Source: Aphanomyces cochlioides (lineage: Eukaryota; Oomycota; Saprolegniomycetes; Saprolegniales; Verrucalvaceae). From it: 64,000 nucleotides of DNA. The position numbers were made by a program, and so were the translations under genes. Shown piece by piece: positions 1 through 8,735 of the stretch. Location: assembly GCA_019828595.1 (NCBI GenBank), contig JAHQRK010000019.1, positions 682,001-746,000 on the forward strand, in the 5' to 3' direction. The stretch's first letter is position 1; each line of letters starts with the position of its first letter. The notes beneath the pieces were generated by a model, which did not search any database, had not been told where the DNA came from, and saw only the letters and a list, made by a program, of their open reading frames with translations.

Positions 1-1251
1 CAATGGTAGGGCAACAAAACGGTCTCTCGGGTAGTAAACCTTGTCGCTCGAGCTTAGCTTTGCCGATTCGAGGGATCTTAAATCCATTACCACCACCACA
101 TTTAATAGTTTCAACCAAAACATACTGCAGAGTACGAAACGTCTGCAGCAAAGTTGAATGCGATATTTCATTCCAAACAACCGTAACTGCACACAATAAA
201 TCATCAATTGTTCGTGCTTCTCGCTTGACTTGCATAGACTGGAGAGCACGAAAAAATCCAAGATCAAGTACATTTGTATCTGGGGAATTGGCGGGTTGAT
301 TGACCATGGATATCGACCACCCGTCTGAGTGACCACAACAAAGGACATCAGCATCATCAGAAGCCACATGTGGACGGGCATTATCCTGCTGTACAAAAAT
401 AGTCTGAGATGTACCTTTTGGCCATTTACTCTTTATTGCTGGGAAAATATTGTTATCATCATGCTCTTGTAAAGCTCTCGAGTAACTTTAACGGGCATTG
501 TAATTGGAGTACCAGCTGGTCGATTTTGGCTGTTTCTTGAAGCCAAAACGGTCTCAGTAAACGACCAGCAACCAATTTTACCATCAAACCAAGATTGACT
601 GACATAATCCCAACGAGGCTTGGCGACAGCACATATCATCATAACTTTAACAACAAAGTTCTTGTTGGGAACTCGTCTGGCTGGTGCTTGCTCATCAATT
701 AATCCATAAAATGACGAACGGGGCAACTTGAGAAAAAAACATTTTTCGTCTACATGGACGTAGTTCTCCAAATCAACCACACAGTGTGATGAGTCGATGA
801 GACTCAGTGCCCATTTGTTTCGATTATACATATTTGTTGATGTCAGTAGTGGTTTCAGTGGCCTAGTGTACTTCTTAAAAAATGAAGCTTTGTATCCACG
901 ATGTAGTGTTGTGTATGGGACCTGAATCGCATCGGCCAAGTCTCGTAGTGTTGTTCTCTCGTTTAGAGGAACTGCTCTGATTTTTTCAGTGATATCGACG
1001 TATTTCAATTTTCTTCCACATCGGTCTTTGCGCCTACTTGTAACATTGGTGTATAATCCCACCTGAGGCTTTTGCAGCCCACGCTTCCAGATTCGTGAAA
1101 CACTTTGTCGAGAGGTTCCAAATAGATTGGCAGTTGCTGTGAGGGCATTTTGAGGTAGCACTCGGTCATTGGAGAGTTCGAGAAGGTGCATGAATAAGTC
1201 CTGGCGCTGGTCGTTGGTCAGGTTGGCGCTCGTCTTCTTAGAAGGAGGCAT
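1..1251 (-). pseudogene. Mariner-like transposase, frameshifted
   Basis: Cut-and-paste DDE transposase of the plant mariner type. The start is the ATG at 1251. Residues about 10-120 hold a helix-turn-helix region, and residues 163-168 (NYVHVD) carry the first catalytic Asp. The intact frame stops at 433 after 272 residues. The next frame begins at about 445 and continues without a stop to the window edge; it contains QQDNARPH with the second Asp at about 383-385 and SPDTNVLD with the third Asp at about 263-265. Exactly 39 residues separate these two Asp residues, the DD39D spacing of Soymar-like elements. One frameshift near 445, in an AATATTTTCCC run, therefore splits the gene between the first and second catalytic Asp, so it should be inactive unless this is an assembly error. 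Confidence 0.85.
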
Positions 1252-1401
1252 TTTCTCGAAGAGTCAGTCACTGGGCAGCCTCATGAACTGCATATTCCTC
1301 TCGTTTTCTATTATATTACTTCTTGCAGTGTTGGCTCAATGCATTGCAATTTTTTGTGCAAAAACCATATGACGACCATTTAAAACGGATCGGAGGTAGT
1401 A
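1..1401 (-). mobile_element. Plant-type (DD39D) mariner element, truncated by window edge
   Basis: The element contains the transposase at 1-1251 and ends on the 5' side of that gene at about 1399. Read on the minus strand the end begins CTACCTCCGATCCG, close to the CTCCCTCCG-type terminal repeat known from plant mariner-like elements, and is followed by TA at 1400-1401, the target dinucleotide of the Tc1/mariner superfamily. Beyond the TA, sequence matches the inverted-repeat arm at 3399-3588. The other terminal repeat lies outside the window, so full length and the second TA cannot be checked. Confidence 0.7.
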
Positions 1402-1587
1402 CCATATTTTGTCAAAATAGTCGAAATTTTTCGATTATTAGCCAATCAAATGGCTTAAAACAAATTTGGAACGATTGAACAAACCGCGCCTAATTGGGAA
1501 ATTTCCCCAAAAAGCATAATACTTGAATATTATTTTATAGAGGTCTGGTGATTGCTCGGTCGATTTCCATTGATCGATTCAATGAAT
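1398..1587 (+). repeat. Long inverted repeat, left arm (190 bp)
   Basis: Matches the reverse complement of 3399-3588 at about 185 of 190 positions with no gaps. The arms enclose about 1.8 kb. The match begins essentially at the TA next to the mariner end, so the arm may originally have been longer and been cut by that insertion. Confidence 0.9.
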
Positions 1588-1612
1588 CTATCCGGGAAAT
1601 ACACACAATAAA

Positions 1613-1810
1613 CGCTCCGATGTTAAAGACGCGGAAGATATGTAGCCGTACAATGGCTTCAAAGAGGAGATCGAGCTCAAAAATCTTCCGTCAAGTTAAA
1701 CGCTCCGATGTTAAAGACGCGGAAGATATGTAGCCGTACAATGGCTTCAAAGAGGAGATCGAGCTCAAAAATCTTCCGTCAAGTTAAACGCTCCGATGTT
1801 AAAGACGCGG
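1613..1810 (+). repeat. 88-bp tandem repeat, 2.25 copies
   Basis: Units start at 1613, 1701 and 1789. The first two are 88 bp each and look identical by eye; the third runs about 22 bp before merging into the adjacent pseudogene. Part of each unit resembles crystallin-gene coding sequence (compare about 9420-9460), so the tandem array seems to have grown from the 3' part of the neighbouring pseudogene. Confidence 0.85.
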
Positions 1811-2694
1811 GAGACTCCTTGGTAGTCATCTCTCCACACAGTAAGGACCGGGGTGACGGGGTAGCGAAGATTGATTGCGCACGGCCATTCCAGCTGCCAA
1901 TCGTCGGCCATGGGACATCCTGTCTGTATATTCGTGTTGCCTCGTTGGTTGGGTTTGTCGAACAAAATGACAAGGTACTAGTACCCTGGGGCAACTTGCA
2001 AGGACGAAAGCGTGTTGAGAAGATCACCATCGAGGTTGTAGCTGCCGACACCAAAAGTTCGAGATGCGCCTTTGTAGTCCGCGGCCCAGAGAGTAACAAT
2101 GGGTGCCTGAGTTGTAGTTGGAGCAGGCGTCGTTGTTGGGAGAGCAGTTGTAGTACGGGGCGTCAAATTGGTGGCAGTCCAAGGCGCGCCAAACCAGGTT
2201 TTCGCATGAACAAATGCGGTATCTGGGTATGGCGCACCTCCCAAACAGCCGTTGCAGCGTGCCAAGTAGTTTCCAGTGTCGGCCTTCAAGGCGATCTTTC
2301 CTCCGCCGACATCTTCACAAGACCATTGGGCAAATAGGGCACCACGCCAGTCAGAGACATTGAGGAAAGCATCGTCAGGAGATGTGGCAGTAGGCGCACA
2401 GCCATTGCAACGGGCAATGAATTTGCCAGTGTCGGCTTGGAAAGCCAATTTGCCGTCACCGGTATTGAACACTTGCCTCTTGGCGAACTCTAGCGGGGCT
2501 ATATTGCCTGTTGTATGGACAAAGACCGAGTCGGGGATGGTGGCACGAGGAACTCATCCACTACAGCGAGCCAAGTAGTTGCCGTTGTCGCCCAAAAGCG
2601 TCACAACGTCACCGTCGTTGAACTGGCAAGAATTGGCATTTAGTCCATGGACCAGGAGGGCCGCGACAGCGACGCGAATACTAGTGAACGGCAT
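1664..2694 (-). pseudogene. Secreted trefoil/beta-gamma-crystallin protein, broken copy 1
   Basis: Nearly the same nucleotide sequence as the 5' half of the intact gene at 8659-10359. The ATG at 2694 still opens a signal-peptide-like N-terminus and the trefoil repeats with CNGC motifs. It is broken in several ways. Codon 47 is TGA (2554-2556) where the paralogue has a Cys. A 6-bp insertion brings an in-frame TAG near 1978-1980. The stretch around 1860-1930 is out of frame, and the 3' end dissolves into the 88-bp tandem repeats. The second pair of crystallin domains is missing. It lies between the two 190-bp inverted-repeat arms, which suggests capture by or insertion into a mobile element. 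Confidence 0.88.
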
Positions 2695-3398
2695 CCTGGC
2701 AAATCGACAGACAATGAATGCCTCTAGCTTCAACTACAGTGATTTTGAGCATCTCCACCTTGGCTATCCTCTAGACATTTCCCAGTTCTGCGGCTAAATA
2801 CTGTATTTATGTTAACGTTAGTACTCGGCCCCTAAGGCCCTGGTCCACGAAGAAGTTCTGCATTTTGGTTCCGGAATTCTAAATCATGATTGGTCCAAGA
2901 ATAACCTATCCTCCATTTTGATTCTGTGCACAGAACTGCTCAAAAGCAGGTTCTGGAGACGGATATTGGTTCTGCAGTGATTACAATGGACGACCGATTG
3001 ATTGTGGTGACAATGGTCACTGTTTCAACACGGTGGCATCCGAGAGGTGAGGTCGAATCATCGCTCGGGTCATCTCGTCCTTTCATTCGAGCTTTGCTCT
3101 GCTCGCTTCTTGAGCGAAGCAAAGCGCAGAGCTTGAGGCGCCCAACACATTGCAATGGCTCTAGATTGCTGCATGTCTGTAGTCAACGTGACTGAGTTGG
3201 CAATACATCCAGCCACACTCAACGGGAACTCCTTGGAACCATCAGTCTTTGCGACAGAAAGTGTCTCCATTGTCACTAGAACACAAAATTGATAGAACCG
3301 AAATGAGGCTGGTCCAAATGTGTGGCTTGACACTGGTAATTTTAAAGAACCGGAACTTACAGCGTTAACAAATATTGTGTGTTCTACTTGAGCGATCA
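2695..3398. other. Intergenic, inside the inverted-repeat element
   Basis: No gene supported. Open frames here are short and have no recognisable domain, and the sequence looks degenerate. It links the broken crystallin gene to the right inverted-repeat arm. Confidence 0.5.
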
Positions 3399-3588
3399 AT
3401 TCATTGAATCGATCAATGGAAATCGACCGAGCAATCACCAGACCACTATAAAATAATATTTAAGTATTGTGCTTTTTGGGGAAATTTCCCAATTAGGCGC
3501 GGTTTGTTCAATCGTTCCAAATTTGTTTTAAGCCATTTGATTGGCTAATAATCGAAAAATTTCGACAAATTTGACAAAATATGGTACT
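3399..3588 (-). repeat. Long inverted repeat, right arm (190 bp)
   Basis: Reverse complement of 1398-1587 with about five mismatches. Beyond 3588 it continues into an AAAAAAAG-type tract (read on the minus strand) that has no counterpart next to the left arm, where the mariner end lies instead. Confidence 0.9.
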
Positions 3589-4568
3589 TTTTTTCGAATC
3601 AGCCAATGAAATCTATGGGATCGGTTTGCGGATCGATTTGCCGGCGCGATTCGATTGAGCACCAACCCAAAATTTGTATCAAATCGATAATATTTGTTTT
3701 GGAAGTTTCAAGACCACCGAAGACAGAGCAAGCTAGAGAGCATGGAAGACGAGAGCAAGAAAGAAAGCATTGACAACCTCGTTGTGGTGATGCACCCACA
3801 GCAGCAAGAGCAGATCAGCTGCTCACCATCAACCAGACGTGCTCTAACTCCCGTCAGACACTTGTCCCCACAGCAATACAGTTCTCGTCCTGGTTTACCG
3901 ACAAGACATAACTTCACTTACACCATCCAAATAGGTACTCCAGCAGTGATAACCCCCCGCCAGTCCATGAACCAACCACTATGAGCCCGAAGAGCTTTTG
4001 GTCGTGCGGTCCAGATAGGATGATAAACTCTCAAATTCGATAATAAAATTGTTCATTCCAAATGTTCATTTTTAAGATGTATATAATTTGATGGGGTCCT
4101 TACCGGTAGAGACTGTATTTTCTTTTGACCAATGAGAATGCAGCGTCGATTCTTCGAACGGTTTGGATTTCTCTCGAAAACCGACCGAATCCGGCAAATA
4201 TGGCAGGAATTGACAATACTAGTACTACAGTATTAATAGTACTAATCCCCACCACGTCAAAGTTATTCTATTTATAAATTGTGGATTTGTCTCATAATTG
4301 GAATTTTGGCGTGTTTGTTATGTGTTCGAAATTTTCCCTGCATGACTTGTGCGTTCATTTCCCAACATCGAAAAGCATTTTTTCAAGCGTTTTTAAAACG
4401 TTTTTAAAAATGAATTTATACTTGAAATTTGTATGTGTAAATCGAGCGTAAATTGTTGTTGCATCAAAATTAATTTGCCCCATCTCCAGTTTGGAACCTT
4501 GTGCGCAATGTAATACTACGTACTGTAGTAGATCTAATGCTCTAGTAAACCAGAAATAGGGCACTAAT
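3589..4568. other. AT-rich intergenic stretch with one small open frame
   Basis: An 80-codon frame begins at the ATG at 3742 and ends at 3984 on the plus strand. It is rich in Ser, Gln and Pro and has no domain I recognise. I do not treat it as a gene. The rest is AT-rich with no coding signal. Confidence 0.3.
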
Positions 4569-4614
4569 CCCACTAACTGTTTTAAACCGTCATACAAATT
4601 CTATATGAAGAGGT
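4569..4614 (+). repeat. 46-bp inverted repeat, left arm
   Basis: Pairs with 4926-4971 at 45 of 46 positions. The arms bound a segment of about 400 bp, the size of a small non-autonomous inverted-repeat element (MITE-like). No coding sequence lies inside. Confidence 0.85.
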
Positions 4615-4925
4615 GTTTCTAGTAACACTAATAGTATGTCACCACTCCATTCGAACCCCATATTTTTTTACAGAATTTATTAAAATACAAATATATTTTT
4701 AAATTAACGACTCGGTGGAGAAAGTGGCGAAGTGTATCCGTAAGGCCTGTGCTAAAACGTGATTTTCAAGAGAGACCTGACCCCAACCCACCGGAAACCC
4801 CGCGCGCTACGCGCGCAATCCTATGAGGACTCAGTTGTATCAAAGCAGCCGTTCACAACGCTCCAAACTGTCAACAGATCAACACATGCAAGTTCTACAG
4901 AGAATTTGTATGGAATATTTGAAAT

Positions 4926-4971
4926 ACCTCTTCATATAGAATTTGTATGAGGGTTTAAAACAGTTAGTGGG
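4926..4971 (-). repeat. 46-bp inverted repeat, right arm
   Basis: Reverse complement of 4569-4614 with one mismatch. Confidence 0.85.
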
Positions 4972-5000
4972 GTTGATTTGGAGGAGTGCCCTGCGTGCAA

Positions 5001-5027
5001 TACCGCAGTTTATATATTAAAAGTTGC
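5001..5027 (+). repeat. 27-bp terminal inverted repeat, left, of a 0.93-kb element
   Basis: Perfect 27-bp inverted match to 5905-5931. The repeat starts TACCGCAGTTTATATATT, so the outermost bases are TA. The interior (5028-5904) holds only short broken frames. This looks like a non-autonomous or decayed DNA transposon starting 30 bp after the 46-bp inverted repeat. Confidence 0.8.
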
Positions 5028-5904
5028 GTCCACGTTTGAAATTTTATACAAATTTTGACAGTGAAATCACCGTGTGAAACTTGAACTTCCATAAATTATA
5101 AGTTGCATACAAATTTTAAGATTAACATAAATACCTTCCATCATCAATATTTGAAAAATTTATCAAGGTTATAATATTTGCCAAGTAACGTTGTTCAATT
5201 TCGAAAAGTCCAGTTCAAGACTTTCCAAGTCCAATGCATCCAGACAAGGCCAAGACTCCAAGGAAGCGTCAACAAGAATACGTCAAGGCTCAGCGAGCAG
5301 AATGCAAGGCATGATGGTATGACAAACCAGCTCTACTCGATTTCACTAACATTCTTGTGGTCTAGCAACTGAAAGTCGTCAAGATCAAGGCTGGTTCTCG
5401 ATTTCTTGTTCTGGTATATGTGTCTTGAACGTTGGAACCATTTTTGTCAAGGCGCGACGATGCACATGCACCGCAGGCCACAACCACTCCACCCCGCAAT
5501 ATCACCAAGCTCCGTGACAACACTTTTACGTCCAGGAGACACGCTGACGCGCTGCGAGACCAGGATAACGATGAAACTCAATTTTATGGACATTGCGAGG
5601 TATTTGACTCAGCGGGACAAGCTTGGCCATTGATTATAGTCTGGAAACATGATGGCATAGCCAGCTGAAGATATTTGACATGGCTTGATGACCCTCCTTT
5701 TGTAGAGACCCATTGGCTATATATATTGCATTTTCCACCAATCATCTGTGTTCTATGCCCTATGAAAATTGATTTATTACAATTGACAGGTATATGGTTT
5801 GATGAGGCACTTTTCTCTTTTAAACCTCTCATACATTATATTTTGCAACTGTCGTCAAAATATAGAATATGATAGGAAATCCCACTTGCAACTTTTAATA
5901 TCAG

Positions 5905-5931
5905 GCAACTTTTAATATATAAACTGCGGTA
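5905..5931 (-). repeat. 27-bp terminal inverted repeat, right
   Basis: Perfect reverse complement of 5001-5027. A partial second copy of its inner part (CAACTTTTAATAT) lies just inside at about 5889-5901. Confidence 0.8.
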
Positions 5932-6166
5932 GTGGCGTGTGGATTTCGAGCTGTCTCTCTGAGGTTGAATCACATTACAAATGTAGCAAGTTGTATACCG
6001 TGTTGATTGTTGAAGATTGTGCCACATCGAAGAGAGGGCAACGACATCACACGTGAGATTCCTTCATTTATGGCCACAACAGCTTTGAACAACCAGGAGA
6101 TAAAAGAGAAAAGACGATGAGTGTCGCATATTATGGCGGGGACGTGGAGTCAGTCAAACTCGGAGT

Positions 6167-6931
6167 ATGGCAGTGAGACGCATCAACGACTTGGTCAAAA
6201 CGATGGATATGATGCAAGTCCAAGGCTATTTAATGTCGCCCGCACGTGCCGAGACAGATCCTGGTGTGTTTATTTGCGATGTCTCGCTGAAAGATTGGAT
6301 TCGATACGTCAAATCAGAACGACAAACGCTTGCGTCGCGTGCTATGGCTTGGGTCAGTGGAAAGCTTTATATTGTCGAATTGCCTGGAAGAATCCACGAT
6401 GGTATTTCGCACGAACTAGACAGCGCTATGATATTAGCAACTGGTACGGGCACGCAGCACTTGCGATCTCGTGGATCAATATACGTTGAGAATCTCGAAC
6501 ATATCGAACCCGATTCCAGCATTGGTCCTGCTCCTGGATTTGGTGCAGCTCTGCCAGTTGGTGTGCTGAACTGGCTTGATTATCACACGTTGAAAGTGGA
6601 AGTTGGCGTCTCAAGTACCTGGCCACAACTTGATGACAAGGCAGTTCAATGGAGTGTATTTCCAGGCGTGGAATACATTCTACTTATCCATATTTCACTG
6701 CATCTGCAAGTATGCCAGTATAAGCTGCATTCAGTTGTTAATGGCGTCATACAACCACCAGTTATGGATCGGACACCAATTGTCAATCCAACCAATGTGG
6801 GGTTGGATTCACACCGCCTTTTAGGGTTACCAGCACATGCACCGATCCCGCCAAACTTCACTGCCCCCAATCTAACAATTGACTTGTTTCCGATCGTGCA
6901 GAGGATTACCAATGACTTTCAGGCGGCGTAA
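6167..6931 (+). CDS. Putative PD-(D/E)XK nuclease-like protein (Uma2/DUF820-like)
   Basis: 254 residues in one exon. The first ATG of the open frame is at 6167; the frame is open back to about 6104 without an earlier ATG. The central part follows the order of the Uma2-type restriction-endonuclease fold: HELDSAM near residue 82, EPDSSIG with Asp 116, KVEVGVSSTW with Glu 145, a Lys at 158 in DDKAVQW, then GVEYILLIHI. In that family the corresponding Asp, Glu and Lys form the metal-binding nuclease centre. Residues 1-60 and the C-terminal 70 are unassigned. It lies 240 bp beyond the right terminal repeat of a decayed element, so it may be transposon-related or a host gene. The role is inferred from motif order only; nuclease activity is unproven. 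Confidence 0.55.
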   Translation: MAVRRINDLVKTMDMMQVQGYLMSPARAETDPGVFICDVSLKDWIRYVKSERQTLASRAMAWVSGKLYIVELPGRIHDGISHELDSAMILATGTGTQHLRSRGSIYVENLEHIEPDSSIGPAPGFGAALPVGVLNWLDYHTLKVEVGVSSTWPQLDDKAVQWSVFPGVEYILLIHISLHLQVCQYKLHSVVNGVIQPPVMDRTPIVNPTNVGLDSHRLLGLPAHAPIPPNFTAPNLTIDLFPIVQRITNDFQAA

Positions 6932-7463
6932 TTGGAGCCCTCTTGCAATGTATGTCTAGTCTTCGAATGTAGTTCGTTAATTTTGAATGAACATTGACGA
7001 ACCAAAAGCTTTGTCCTCGGATGACGATAGTTCTTGCTTGACCAACATCTCGTGGAACGATTGACGACAACTCAGTCGCCAAACCAGACAGTTTTACGGT
7101 AATATAAAAATGATGGAACGAGACGGACGGCTATCAATCCACTCGAGACGACATGGTTCTCTTTATATCGCATCGTAAATTTGACTCACAAGGACGGCTC
7201 AAATTTAGGTTTGATGACGACAACGATTCTGATGAGTAGATTGGAATCGTTAGATCATTTTGTTTCTTTTATACTCAATTTTATACAATGAACTCTACAT
7301 TCAATATGTCTTTTGAGTCATTCCAGCACTACTTAAACCCCATTCTTGTCGTGAGGTTGAAGCATTTTGTGCTAATGATCGTGGATAATCGGTGTGCTAA
7401 GGTCTGATGCGAATCAGAAGAAATCTGGATATAAGTGAATCAGGTGCTTGTGATGTGTGCTGA
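6932..7463. other. Intergenic, no gene seen
   Basis: No open frame with a recognisable domain and no clear repeat. Confidence 0.4.
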
Positions 7464-8399
7464 GCCCTCCTGGTCCATGGACTCAATCCAATTCTTGTCA
7501 GTTCAGCGACGGTGACACTGCCTATCTTGAATTATGGCGATCACAACTTCTTGGCTCGCTGTAATCGATGCGTTTCTCGTGCTACAATTCCTGAGTCTGT
7601 CTTTCTCCTTACACCAGACAATATGGTCCAGCTTGAGTTCGCCCTGTGGAAAGTTTTCACAAATTGGCTTTCCAAGATGACAATGGCAATTCATGGCCCG
7701 TAGCAATGGCTGTGCGCCAACTGCCACATCTCTGACTGGCGTGGTGCCCCATGTGCTCAATGGTCTTGTGAAGATGTCGAGCGGGGGAAGATTGCATTGA
7801 AGAGCGATACTGGAAACTACTTGTCCGGCTGCGAACGTTGTGTGGGAGGTGCGCCTTACGCATATTCCGTGTTTATTAATGCGAAAACCTGGGTAGATTA
7901 GCTTTCGGTGCAATGGACTGTCAACGTTTTGAAGCCCCACACTACAACTGCTCTCCCAACAACGACTCACGACTCCCACTCCAACTGCAACACAGACACC
8001 CATTGCTACTCGCTGGGCTGATGACTACAAAGGTGCACCTAGAACTTATGGCAATGGCATCTACAATCTCGATGGTGATCTTCGCAATAAGGTCTCGTCC
8101 CTGCAAGTGCCCCCAGAGTACCTAGTCATTTTGTGCGACCAACCCGACCAAGAAGGCAACTCGATCGATTACACACAGCCAGTACAACCTCCAAGGCGAT
8201 TTTTACCCAACTCGTTGTCGTCGTTGAAACTCGACGCGAACTATCAAGTGGCGGTTTACGACCAACCTGATCAAGGTGCTCCATATCATTCATGACCTTC
8301 ATGACCGACCTTCCTTTTCCAGCGATTGGAACTCTTTGGAACCACAAGGCGCAATCGATTGACGTCGGAAAATTCCGTGGACGTTGTTGTGGCTACTAA
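7464..8399 (+). pseudogene. Secreted trefoil/beta-gamma-crystallin protein, broken copy 2
   Basis: Homology to the intact gene at 8659-10359 begins at about 7464 within the signal-peptide coding part (the ATG is lost) and ends at a matching C-terminus, GRCCGY plus stop at 8397-8399. Between these points the frame shifts repeatedly. Trefoil pieces (7500-7900), a Thr/Pro linker region (about 7930-8010) and crystallin pieces (8010-8390) are present in order, but much of the middle crystallin sequence is deleted. It is tail-to-tail with the intact copy; their 3' ends and flanks form an inverted repeat. Confidence 0.85.
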
Positions 8400-8440
8400 T
8401 AATCGTTTCAAAGGTGTGAAACGTGTGTGTGCATGTTTTC
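8321..8440 (+). repeat. Inverted repeat of crystallin-gene 3' ends, left arm
   Basis: The end of broken copy 2 and its downstream flank match the reverse complement of about 8617-8735, covering the last 25 or so codons, the stop region and about 40 bp of 3' flank (AGGTGTGAAACGTGTGTGTG). The arrangement marks an inverted duplication centred at about 8530. Confidence 0.75.
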
Positions 8441-8616
8441 ATATATAATTGAAAAAGGAGTCTGATGAGTTTTCCATTTTCAGAGTCCGTCGGCATCACC
8501 GCCATGGTTTGTTATGGTCCCTTGACTCTATGACGTATGCAAAAGAGGCCTCCGATCCTCTGGTGGCTTTGAAACGAACACAAAAAAAACACTCATCACA
8601 CTCTTTGTTGAGTAAC

Positions 8617-8735
8617 ATATGAAAACATGCACACACACGTTTCACACCTTTGAAATATCTAGTACCCACAACGTCCACGGAGTTTTTCGACATTAATCGA
8701 TTGCGCCTTGTCGTTCCAAAGAGTTCCAATCGCTG
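8617..8735 (-). repeat. Inverted repeat of crystallin-gene 3' ends, right arm
   Basis: Counterpart of 8321-8440, belonging to the intact minus-strand gene and its 3' flank. Confidence 0.75.

Noticed and set aside
1613..1810. CRISPR-like array
   Set aside because: Direct tandem units without spacers, in a eukaryotic context.
3070..3438. 122-codon minus-strand frame
   Set aside because: Its N-terminus is made of inverted-repeat sequence; no domain and no homologous frame in the left arm beyond that repeat.
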